From the NCBI GenBank assembly GCA_049511115.1, contig JBEKYH010000002.1, forward strand, positions 1 through 32,834: a stretch of DNA of 32,834 bases. Direction: 5' to 3'. Below the pieces are notes generated by a model. The model was not told the origin of the DNA. It worked only from the letters and a program-made list of their open reading frames with translations, and made no database searches. Below, piece by piece: positions 13,979 to 21,303 of the stretch. Both the position numbers and the translations under genes were made by a program. Position 1 is the stretch's first letter. Each line of letters opens with the position of its first letter. The DNA is from JBEKYH01 sp049511115. Lineage in GTDB: Bacteria > Planctomycetota > Phycisphaerae > Tepidisphaerales > Tepidisphaeraceae.

Positions 13979-15517
13979 ATGCGACGCATTTCGATCTTGG
14001 CCTTGCTGACGGTATTGGCTGTTACACTCTCCGCCGGCGCCGATGTGAAGCCGGCCGCATTTTTCAGCGATCACATGGTGATCCAGCAGGCCACGCCCGT
14101 TCCCGTCTGGGGCGTTGCCGATCCGGGAGAACAAATTACCGTCAGCCTCGGCGATTCCAAGGCCACGGCGACCGCCGGCGCCGACGGACATTGGATGGCC
14201 CGCCTGCCGGAGCAAACCGCCGGGGATGCCCCCCTGGAGATGACCATCGCCGGGAAGAATTCGCTGACCATCCATGACGTGCTGGTGGGCGAAGTCTGGG
14301 TCGGTTCCGGACAATCCAACATGGTTTTCCCCGTTTCCAAATCCCACGGCTCCTACGCGGGATTGCTCAACGAGGAGCAGGAGATCGCCGCCGCCAACTA
14401 CCCCCACATCCGCATGTTCACGCCGCGCTCGGTCAAGGCGTATGAGCCGCAAACCAGCGTGCAGGGCCAATGGGAGGTTTGCTCCCCGCAGACGGTTCCG
14501 GCTTGGTCCGCGGTTGGATACCTGTTCGCGCGCAATCTGCAAAAGGAACTGAAGGTTCCTGTCGGGGTGGTCACGCTCGCGTTCGGCGCCAGCACGGCCG
14601 AGGCCTGGGTGTCGCGCGAGAAACTGGCGTCCGATCCGCTGCTCAAGCCCATGCTCGATGGATTCGACGCCTCGGAGAAATTCTATCGCGCCAATCCTCA
14701 GGCCCCGGCCGCGCAAGCGCCGCCACGCCCCTGGCCCATGAACAAGACCGGCGCGCGTCCGACTCGCCAGACCGACCCCGTGCAGGATCAGCACGAGCCG
14801 ACAGTCCTGTTCAACGCGATGATCAATCCCGCGATTCCCTACGCGATGCGCGGCGTGATCTGGTATCAGGGTGAATCCATCTGCGGCGGGCAGGCCGGCG
14901 TCGATCTTTATCCCCATGTACAAGCCGCGCTCATCCAAGACTGGCGGGCTCGCTGGGGCGAAGGCGATTTCCCGTTTTTTATCGTCCAGCTCCCGGGCCA
15001 GAAAAATTTGAGCAACAACCCCCTCGTGCGCGAGGGCCAGGCGGCGGTGCTTTCCCTTCCCAATACGGAAATGGCCGTCACCATCGACATCGGCGAAGCC
15101 AACAATGTGCATCCCCACAACAAAGAACCCCTTGGCGACCGCCTCACCCGCATCGCCCTGGCGAAAACCTACGGCCGCGACATCGAATACTCCGGACCTC
15201 GGTATGAATCCATGACCATCGAGGGAAGCGCCGTTCGCATCAAGTTTTCACACCTGGGGGGCGGCCTGGTGGCCAAGGGCGGAGCCTTGAAGTGGTTCCA
15301 GATCGCCGGCGCCGATCAGAAGTTCGTGGATGCCGACGCCCAAATCGACGGCGACACCATCCGCGTCACCGCCGCCAGCGTCCCCTCGCCCCAGGCGGTG
15401 CGCTACGCCTGGGACGACTTCCCCGACGGGTGCAATCTGTACAATGCCGCTGACCTTCCTGCGGCCCCGTTCCGCACCGATCACTGGGATTATCCACTGG
15501 TGGGAATCGTGAATTAG
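13979..15517 (+). CDS. Sialate O-acetylesterase-type exported esterase (SASA family)
   Basis: A 512-residue secreted or periplasmic protein with a clear signal peptide (MRRISILALLTVLAVTLSAGA). The family start FFSDHMVIQQATPVPVWG is followed by an N-terminal beta domain, then the SGNH-type esterase core with VWVGSGQSNMVFPV; the serine in GQSNM near residue 112 is the nucleophile. Further family landmarks are GVIWYQGES and FPFFIVQLP. The final catalytic His region is VHPHNKEPLGDRLTRIAL. Family members remove acetyl groups from sialic acids or, in planctomycetes, more often from acetylated plant or algal polysaccharides. AAGGAAC precedes the ATG at suitable distance. It lies 25 bases after waaA but is probably a separate function. 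Confidence 0.92.
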   Translation: MRRISILALLTVLAVTLSAGADVKPAAFFSDHMVIQQATPVPVWGVADPGEQITVSLGDSKATATAGADGHWMARLPEQTAGDAPLEMTIAGKNSLTIHDVLVGEVWVGSGQSNMVFPVSKSHGSYAGLLNEEQEIAAANYPHIRMFTPRSVKAYEPQTSVQGQWEVCSPQTVPAWSAVGYLFARNLQKELKVPVGVVTLAFGASTAEAWVSREKLASDPLLKPMLDGFDASEKFYRANPQAPAAQAPPRPWPMNKTGARPTRQTDPVQDQHEPTVLFNAMINPAIPYAMRGVIWYQGESICGGQAGVDLYPHVQAALIQDWRARWGEGDFPFFIVQLPGQKNLSNNPLVREGQAAVLSLPNTEMAVTIDIGEANNVHPHNKEPLGDRLTRIALAKTYGRDIEYSGPRYESMTIEGSAVRIKFSHLGGGLVAKGGALKWFQIAGADQKFVDADAQIDGDTIRVTAASVPSPQAVRYAWDDFPDGCNLYNAADLPAAPFRTDHWDYPLVGIVN

Positions 15518-15526
15518 CGGCGCGGG

Positions 15527-16870
15527 TCACTTGCCGATCTCGTGCCCCGCCTCGGGATGTTGCACGAGAAAATCAAATCCATCGCGCACCTCGGCCGGAA
15601 TCCCCGCCTGCTGCTCGGCCGTCTCGACAGGCCCGTCAAAAATGGTCTTTCCGCCCGCGCCCATCACCAGCAGATGCGTCGGCTTGTCGTCGGCCATCGT
15701 CAGGACCAGCGCGTGCGTGCCATTGGCCCAGACCAGATTTCGCGAGCTGGATTGCGGCGTGATCAAGGTGACCGTGCCGCCTCCCGCCGGCGACAAAAAC
15801 AAGCCGCCCGCGGTAATCTCCTGCGCCGGCTGCGTCGTCGAAATAGTCACCAGCCCATTCGCCACTCCAACTACCGGCGGCTGCGTCGACATGGCCTCCG
15901 CCTTCTGCAGGATCTGCCTCAGCAACTGCTCGACTTTCTCCGGCAATGGCTGCCCCGGCACGTTCTGCACGGGACCGTCAAAGAGAACCTTGCCGCTGCC
16001 GACCTCAACGGCCTTGAGATGATTCCTGTCGTCCACAGTCAGCGAATATTGCCCATCATTTATTGCAATCGAAGAAGATGAAAACGGTTCCGCAACCTGG
16101 CCTCCGGCACTGCCGCTAACGGGGTTCACTTTGTTCAGAAAAACCCGCACCTTCGGCGATGCCGGGATACTCACCGGCCCCCCGGCGACATTGGTTCCCA
16201 GCTTCGCCGTCACTGTCGCCGTCTGTCCGGCATGAATGAGCGTGATTGTCACCTGGTCCCCATTCTTGTGGCTGCGCACCAGCGCCTCCAGTTGGGCCGG
16301 CGCGATCAGGAGCTGATCGTCCAATTTGGTCAGCACGTCATATCTCTTGATCCCCGCCGCCTCGGCCGGACTGCCCGGCGAAATCGACTGCACCATCAAC
16401 CCAAACCCCGGCTGCAACTGCAATTGCTCCCCCATCGCCTCGGAGACCGGCTCCGCTCCAACGCCAAGGAATGTGACATTCGCCGGGAAATTGGGAAATC
16501 CCTCGGCCTTGGGACTCAGTTGCTGCAATCGCTCCTGCAACAGTTTGATCTGCTGCCGCAGATTCAGCACCTTGGCACTCTCCGGACCGTATTGTGTCTC
16601 GGCCGCCGCATCCATCGAAATCAATTGATCGAGCTGCGCGTTGATTGCATCCGCTTGGACGGCGGCGGCGTCGTACTCCATTCGCATTTTTGCCTGTTTC
16701 ACATCAAACTGCGGATTGGTTCCCGGTGCGCCGCCCGGAACCGAGACTGAAACCGATCCGGCCTCAGTGGGCGCGGGAGGCGGCGCCGGCGCATCCGGCG
16801 GATCAGCCGCCCAAACGGATGTGCTCGACAACAAACCCAATGCAATTACCGCTGCCGCTGTTTTAAACAT
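15527..16870 (-). CDS. Exported PDZ-domain protein with coiled coil and C-terminal repeats
   Basis: A 447-residue protein. It has a signal peptide (FKTAAAVIALGLLSSTSVWA), a Pro-rich linker (residues 24-50), a helical, probably coiled-coil segment (about 55-120, RQQIKLLQERLQQL), a PDZ domain (about 133-225, with VQSISPGSPAEAAGIKRYDV) and a C-terminal beta-rich part. That part contains two similar units ending GKVLFDGPVQ and GKTIFDGPVE. No protease domain is present, so this is a scaffold or sensor, not DegP. The start at ATG 16870 has GGAG six bases upstream. It follows the ECF sigma factor and membrane protein genes with a 56-base gap that contains the phased TGTTCC array. A role in envelope stress sensing is a reasonable inference. 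Confidence 0.82.
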   Translation of the reverse strand: MFKTAAAVIALGLLSSTSVWAADPPDAPAPPPAPTEAGSVSVSVPGGAPGTNPQFDVKQAKMRMEYDAAAVQADAINAQLDQLISMDAAAETQYGPESAKVLNLRQQIKLLQERLQQLSPKAEGFPNFPANVTFLGVGAEPVSEAMGEQLQLQPGFGLMVQSISPGSPAEAAGIKRYDVLTKLDDQLLIAPAQLEALVRSHKNGDQVTITLIHAGQTATVTAKLGTNVAGGPVSIPASPKVRVFLNKVNPVSGSAGGQVAEPFSSSSIAINDGQYSLTVDDRNHLKAVEVGSGKVLFDGPVQNVPGQPLPEKVEQLLRQILQKAEAMSTQPPVVGVANGLVTISTTQPAQEITAGGLFLSPAGGGTVTLITPQSSSRNLVWANGTHALVLTMADDKPTHLLVMGAGGKTIFDGPVETAEQQAGIPAEVRDGFDFLVQHPEAGHEIGK

Positions 16871-16890
16871 GGCCGTCTCCGGAATTGAAA

Positions 16891-16940
16891 AAGTGTTCCA
16901 TTTTGTTCCGAACTGTTCCATTTTGTTCAATACTGTTCCA
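16891..16940. repeat. Five-unit TGTTC array at exact 10-bp spacing
   Basis: Five decamers, all with TGTTC in the same register (AAGTGTTCCA, TTTTGTTCCG, AACTGTTCCA, TTTTGTTCAA, TACTGTTCCA). Odd and even units alternate in sequence, giving a 20-bp super-period. The array fills the spacer upstream of the PDZ gene and overlaps the last codons of the preceding gene. The related array is at 2285-2314. Confidence 0.75.
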
Positions 16941-17385
16941 GCGTCTCGATCTCCCACTGCTCGTGCGGCACGGTGGTGCTCACAGTGGTGCGCGTCGTGG
17001 GATCAAAACAGTCGGTTTGTTCCACGATCTCGCGCCGGTACGCCCGGCCCGGCACGCCGTTCACCTCGGCCGCGCCGGCATCAAAGGTCTTGTCATAGGT
17101 CACGCATTCCACAACCGGCGTTTCGTTGGCCTTCGGCAAAACCTTGGCGATAGGATGTTTGGCCGGCCGCTCCATGATCCACGCAGCGACGCCTCCCCCC
17201 AGCGCCATGACCACTGCCGCCGCGATCGCTGACGTCCAGCGCATTTGCCGGGCGCGCCGCCGCGCCGCGAGAAAACTCGCTTCCGCACGGCCCGACTGGC
17301 AACTCAATTCCCCCGTAACAAAACGGGCCAGCGCCTCGTCCAGGCCGGACTCATCGAAATGATCGTCAGGTAATTCGCCTTTCAT
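16927..17385 (-). CDS. Single-pass membrane protein, probable anti-sigma partner
   Basis: A 152-residue protein. A short acidic N-terminal cytoplasmic part (DDHFDESGLDEALARFVTGEL) is followed by a basic stretch (AARRRARQMRW), one transmembrane helix (TSAIAAAVVMALGGGVAAWI, about residues 51-70) and a periplasmic tail with two cysteines (VVECVTYD, QTDCFDP) that might pair. Its start codon overlaps the stop of the ECF sigma gene by four bases (ATGA). Size, topology and coupling to the sigma gene suggest an anti-sigma factor, although no zinc-finger motif is present. The last codons run into the phased TGTTCC array. Confidence 0.7.
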   Translation of the reverse strand: MKGELPDDHFDESGLDEALARFVTGELSCQSGRAEASFLAARRRARQMRWTSAIAAAVVMALGGGVAAWIMERPAKHPIAKVLPKANETPVVECVTYDKTFDAGAAEVNGVPGRAYRREIVEQTDCFDPTTRTTVSTTVPHEQWEIETLEQY

Positions 17386-17945
17386 GGCCTTTGCGCCCCA
17401 GCCTCTTTGGCTGCAAGTTTCTCCCGCAATGTCTGCCGCGCCCGGCTGAGCCGCATATCCACGGCGGCAGGCGAGAGATTCAACGTTTCACCGATCTCGC
17501 GGCTCGAAAGCGTCTGGTAGTAGCGAAGCATGACAATCTGCCGCGACAGATCATCCAGCTCCGCCAGCGCCGCCCGCAACTGCCGCTGCGAATCCTCGTG
17601 TTGCAGCGCCGTCGCCGGATCAATGCCGCGCGGATCGGCCAGTTCCTCGGCGACCTCTCCCTCAAACCGGGCCTGTCGTCCGGCGCGATCCAGGGCCAGA
17701 TTCCGCACGATCTCCAGAATCCAACCTCCAAATCGCTCGGGCTGCCTGAGCCGGCCGATTCCTTTCCAGGCCCGTAAAAAAGCCTCCTGAGTCACCTCGC
17801 CGGCATCGTCGCCCCGGCCGCAAATGCCCAGCGCCGCGGCAAGAGCCGCCGCCTCAAAACGGCGAATCAATTCAACGAACGCCTTTTCGCCCCTGGCGCC
17901 TCTGCCGGCGGCGGCCCGCACCAGTTGCTCGACCTCTTCTTCCAA
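17382..17945 (-). CDS. ECF-type RNA polymerase sigma factor
   Basis: A 187-residue sigma-70 family factor. Region 2 is FVELIRRFEAAALAAALGIC, then DDAGEVTQEAFLRAWKGIGR and GGWILEIVRNLALDRAGR. Region 4 is ALAELDDLSRQIVMLRYYQT followed by LSSREIGETLNLSPAAVDMR. There is no in-frame ATG near the 5' end. TTG 17945 has GGAG five bases upstream and gives a full-length region 2. It begins an operon: sigma factor, overlapping membrane protein, secreted PDZ protein. It is divergent from the membrane-tethered sigma factor across a 252-base spacer. Confidence 0.9.
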   Translation of the reverse strand: MEEEVEQLVRAAAGRGARGEKAFVELIRRFEAAALAAALGICGRGDDAGEVTQEAFLRAWKGIGRLRQPERFGGWILEIVRNLALDRAGRQARFEGEVAEELADPRGIDPATALQHEDSQRQLRAALAELDDLSRQIVMLRYYQTLSSREIGETLNLSPAAVDMRLSRARQTLREKLAAKEAGAQRP

Positions 17946-18197
17946 GGCGGCTCCGTCGTTGCAAACGCCGTCGTCTCATGAATAAAGACTCCGACTCCCG
18001 GCCGACCTAACAAAAGAAATGCGATTTGAACCGCCAAGACTCCCGGACGCCAAGTGTGAGGGCCACTAAAAAATGCGCCTTTTCCTGATTTCCTTCGCGT
18101 TCTTGGCCCCCGCGCGTTTAAATCTCCGCTGTCCGCTTTCACCGTCGGCGGAGGTAGTAGGCTTAGATAGCAGGCAGTTATTGAGGGTCCTTTCACC

Positions 18198-19781
18198 ATG
18201 ACGGACGTGGAGTTGCTCGAACAACATCGCGGCGGCAGCGATAGCGCCTTTGCGGATTTGGTCCGCCGCCACCTTGGCTGGGTTTACGGCGTCGCCCGGC
18301 GGCGGCTCCATGATGCGCATCTGGCGGAGGATGTCGCCCAGGCGGTTTTTGTACTGCTCGATCGCAAGGCTCCTCAGTTCCCTGCCGACGCGGCCATGAT
18401 CTGCTGGCTGCATAAGACGGCCTGGTACGCGACAGAATCGGCGGCGCGCAATGAACGGCGCCGCCAGCGGCGCGAGACTCAGGCGGCGGAGTTGCAACTC
18501 AAGGCGCGGGAGTCGGCAGATTCGGATGAGCCCGATTGGGAGCATCTGGCGCCGCTCCTCGATGAGTTGATCGGCCAGCTTGGCAAGATGGATCGGGAGG
18601 CCGTGCTGCTGCGGTATTACCGCGACTTGAGCTTTGCCGAAGTAGGCGAGCAGACGGGGACGACGGCTGAGGGAGCGCGAAAGCGCGTTGACCGGGCAGT
18701 GGAAAAGCTGCGGAAGCTCGCCGCCGGGCGCGGGATGACAATGTCGTCCGTATCCCTCATGGGCGCGCTGGCGACGCATGTGCGGATTCCGCCGCCGCCC
18801 GGGCTTGTGGCGACCAGCGCGGTGACGGCGACCGCCGGGGCGGGGTCGAGCCTGGGGACATCGAGCGCGGCGATTGTCAAAGGCTCGCTCTGGTCAATGG
18901 CAGCGTCGAAGTTGGCGGTGGCGGGGATTGTGGCCGCCGCGCTGGCGCTCATGGCAACTGGAGGGGCGATCGCCTGGCATTTTGCGCCCCCGACGAACAC
19001 GCCGGTTGTTCCGGAAAATGTTCCCGTCGGGACTGCGATCGTCGCGCCAAACCCAGTGCCGACTCCAGCGCCGGCGAAACCGCCGGCCGTAGCAAACGAA
19101 CAGTTGGAGGCGCGATCGCCCTTTTCGGATATTCGCTGGCGCGGGCAAACGGCGCAGGTACAGGTCGGCGACTCGTGGTATGAGTGGGTTTCGATCAATG
19201 ATATTCCGGCGGCCAGCATTGTCGCGTTCGCCAGGCAAAATGTCGGTGATACGTGGCAGCAGCGCTTGACGACCGAGCTTCCCCTCTTGCTCAGCGGCAT
19301 GGGACATCCGGCCGGGGCAACAGTGAAGCTTGGTTTGAGACGCCTGGATACCGGGGAGCCGCTCACGCTGGCGGATGTGCCGATGACGGCGGAAAACGCC
19401 AGGCTTATCAGCCCGCAGTCGGGAGGGGTCGCGGCGTTCTCGGCGATGCGATGGAGCGTGGAAATGCCGCAGGTGGAAGTCAAGAGCCAATGGTATGAAC
19501 TGGCGGCCATCGATGGCGTAGCGGCGAGTGATATCGTGGCGTTCGCCAAAACCAAATATGGGCTGGGCGCCAACGGGGCGGGTGAAGTGTGGTGGAGGAA
19601 GCGGATTGTGGAGGACCTGCCGACCGTGCTGACGGCGATGGGGCGAGAGCCGGGGCATACGGTGAATCTGCAACTGGTAAACCTCGACGATGGCAAAACC
19701 GTCACGATGAACAACGTGCCGATGACCGAGGGAAATCGCGAGTCAATTTTGAATTACGAGGGGAAGACCAATCTGCCCTAG
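18198..19781 (+). CDS. Membrane-tethered ECF sigma factor with two periplasmic RWxG/WYEL repeats
   Basis: A 527-residue fusion. Residues 1-180 are a sigma factor: region 2 has LVRRHLGWVYGVARRRLHDA and HLAEDVAQAVFVLLDRKAP, and region 4 has LGKMDREAVLLRYYRDLSFA then EVGEQTGTTAEGARKRVDRA. An Ala-rich linker leads to one transmembrane helix (about 237-260, AVAGIVAAALALMATGGAIA), a Pro-rich spacer, and two about 105-residue repeats (about 307-408 and 411-522). Each repeat contains F(S)xxRW, VQVxxxWYEW/L, a W/RR helix, a GMGHPxG-type turn and VPMTxxNR. I know no characterised function for this repeat. The next gene, 41 bases downstream, carries the same repeat pair. ATG 18198 has GAGGG ten bases upstream. 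Confidence 0.88.
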   Translation: MTDVELLEQHRGGSDSAFADLVRRHLGWVYGVARRRLHDAHLAEDVAQAVFVLLDRKAPQFPADAAMICWLHKTAWYATESAARNERRRQRRETQAAELQLKARESADSDEPDWEHLAPLLDELIGQLGKMDREAVLLRYYRDLSFAEVGEQTGTTAEGARKRVDRAVEKLRKLAAGRGMTMSSVSLMGALATHVRIPPPPGLVATSAVTATAGAGSSLGTSSAAIVKGSLWSMAASKLAVAGIVAAALALMATGGAIAWHFAPPTNTPVVPENVPVGTAIVAPNPVPTPAPAKPPAVANEQLEARSPFSDIRWRGQTAQVQVGDSWYEWVSINDIPAASIVAFARQNVGDTWQQRLTTELPLLLSGMGHPAGATVKLGLRRLDTGEPLTLADVPMTAENARLISPQSGGVAAFSAMRWSVEMPQVEVKSQWYELAAIDGVAASDIVAFAKTKYGLGANGAGEVWWRKRIVEDLPTVLTAMGREPGHTVNLQLVNLDDGKTVTMNNVPMTEGNRESILNYEGKTNLP

Positions 19782-19822
19782 CGGAATTGAAATCGCGACG
19801 GACATTAACGGAGGCATCCGAC

Positions 19823-20707
19823 ATGACGCAAATGACCAAAGGAATCGTGATCGGCGCTGGGGCGGTGCTGTCGCTGGCCATTGGAGCGGCGATCTTCGGG
19901 GTGATCTGGTATCTCAATTCGCCACAGACGGTGGCGATTCCCGTGGCAAGCCCCGCGCCCATGCCACCACCGGCCCCGTCATTGGCGGCCGTTGCGCAGG
20001 CCCGGGCAGACTTGGCGGTTGCCCGTGGCCCGTTGCCGCCGATGCTGGAAATCACTTCTCCGTTTACGGACGTGCGCTGGCGCGGGAACGTGCCGGAAGT
20101 GCAAGTGAGTGGGGTCTGGTATGAGCTGATATCGGTGAACAATCATCCGGTCGAGGAGATCATCGCCGGGGCGCACAAGCTGTCGGCCGACCGTTGGCGC
20201 GGGGCGGTCGCCGACAGCATGGGCGAGATTGTGCAGATGCTGGGGGATGCGCCGAGCGAGTCTGTCAAGCTCGGATTGCAGACGCTGGACACGCGCCAAG
20301 CCGTGGCACTCGACGACGTGGCGATGACCAGCGCCAACTTCCAGAAGATACGTCCCCCGCCGGCGCTGGGGGCGGCGTTCAGCGGCGTTCGATGGAACGG
20401 GGATGTAACCGAAGTCGAGGTGAACGGGCGATGGTATGAGCTGGTGGCCGTTGACGACCAACCCGTGGATAAGATCATTGCCTATGCGAAAGAGACGTTC
20501 CGGGAAAGATGGCAAAAACGCCTCGCCGAAGACCTGGATACGGTTATGACCGGGATGAACCACCCGCTGGGGAGCGCGGTCGATCTGCAATTGCAAAACT
20601 TGAATACGCACGAAGCGGTGACAATGAATCAAGTGCCGCTGACGCCGGAGAATCGGAATTCAATACTCGATGAGCACGGCGACTTCGGTACGGCGGGACA
20701 TCCGTGA
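19823..20707 (+). CDS. Membrane-anchored protein with the same two RWxG/WYEL repeats
   Basis: A 294-residue protein. One N-terminal transmembrane helix (GIVIGAGAVLSLAIGAAIFG, about residues 7-30) is followed by a Pro/Ala-rich spacer and two repeats (about 78-178 and 182-285). These closely resemble those of the upstream sigma factor: SPFTDVRWRGNVPEVQVSGV then WYELISVNN, and FSGVRWNGDVTEVEVNGRWY then ELVAVDD, each ending VAMTSAN or VPLTPENR. GGAGG eight bases before ATG 19823 supports this start. The gene presumably arose by duplication of the sigma factor's extracytoplasmic part and is co-transcribed with it. A role as co-sensor, decoy or dimer partner is inferred only from shared domain and position. 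Confidence 0.82.
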   Translation: MTQMTKGIVIGAGAVLSLAIGAAIFGVIWYLNSPQTVAIPVASPAPMPPPAPSLAAVAQARADLAVARGPLPPMLEITSPFTDVRWRGNVPEVQVSGVWYELISVNNHPVEEIIAGAHKLSADRWRGAVADSMGEIVQMLGDAPSESVKLGLQTLDTRQAVALDDVAMTSANFQKIRPPPALGAAFSGVRWNGDVTEVEVNGRWYELVAVDDQPVDKIIAYAKETFRERWQKRLAEDLDTVMTGMNHPLGSAVDLQLQNLNTHEAVTMNQVPLTPENRNSILDEHGDFGTAGHP

Positions 20708-20741
20708 TGCGCAAGTTTGAAAAGGCCGCTCGCATGCGACT

Positions 20742-20948
20742 TCAAGATTCGCGCAACACGAACGGCGTAACAATAAGCCCCGCGCAGACCAGCAGCAGGA
20801 TAATCAAGTTGGGGATGAAATAGGGGCAGATCATCAGGGCCACCCCAGCGCCCATGGGGACAAATTGGCCGGCGTTCTTGCCATACATGACAAAGCCCAT
20901 GCCGACGGTGCCGGTCAGCAGGGAAAGCATCAGCGTCGTGGAGTCCAT
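20742..20948 (-). CDS. Small two-TM membrane protein
   Basis: A 68-residue protein with two hydrophobic helices. The first is MDSTTLMLSLLTGTVGMGFV, then a YGKNAGQ loop and a GAGVALMICPYFIPN turn. The second is LIILLLVCAGLIVTPFVL. The compact pattern is one I have seen in small conserved bacterial membrane proteins of unknown function. GGAGG lies nine bases before ATG 20948. It converges on the preceding + strand gene with a 34-base gap and no visible terminator. Confidence 0.75.
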   Translation of the reverse strand: MDSTTLMLSLLTGTVGMGFVMYGKNAGQFVPMGAGVALMICPYFIPNLIILLLVCAGLIVTPFVLRES

Positions 20949-20979
20949 GGATATTTACCTCCGGGGCGGTTGGCTGCCA

Positions 20980-21026
20980 CTAGCAGACGCGAGCAACGCA
21001 CGTGCGACCTCCGCACAGGCTGCTAG
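20980..21026. repeat. Relic of the TAGCAGCCTGT-ended MITE
   Basis: The right side (complement CTAGCAGCCTGTGCGG at 21011-21026) matches the terminal sequence of the 6367-6539 element over about 13 bases. The left side begins CTAGCAG. Only about 47 bases lie between the ends, so most of the interior is missing. It lies just upstream of the two-TM protein gene. Confidence 0.5.
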
Positions 21027-21054
21027 CGATTTATCGGCCGTTTGCAGGGGTGGG

Positions 21055-21279
21055 TTAAGAGGCGGAGGATTTGGCAATTATCCGATCCAGCGCGGAAGCG
21101 ACGCGCCGCCGGCGCGTCTCGGGGCGTTTGGCTTCAACGATGTGCTTGATGTACTCGCGTTTGTGGCTGGGAGGAAGTTTATCGAAGATCGCGGCTGCTT
21201 TGGGGTGCTCCGTTAGCGCGGCGCGGAGGTCAGGGGGAATCTGGATTTTTGCGGCGGCGGCGGCGGATTTCGCTGGCAT
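21055..21279 (-). CDS. YdeI/OmpD-associated (OmdA) family short protein
   Basis: A 74-residue protein matching the C-terminal helical domain of the YdeI/OmdA family (bacteriocin-protection type): IPPDLRAALTEHPKAAAIFD, then LPPSHKREYIKHIVEAKRPE and TRRRRVASALDRII. The family motif PPSHxREYxxxIxEAKRPETRxRR is complete. Full-length family members are near 190 residues, so this is a stand-alone domain, which is also common. AGGGG precedes ATG 21279. It follows the end of the 650-residue gene by about 24 bases on the same strand. Confidence 0.85.
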   Translation of the reverse strand: MPAKSAAAAAKIQIPPDLRAALTEHPKAAAIFDKLPPSHKREYIKHIVEAKRPETRRRRVASALDRIIAKSSAS

Positions 21280-21303
21280 GGTGCTGTCCCCTGAAACTCT
21301 GAT

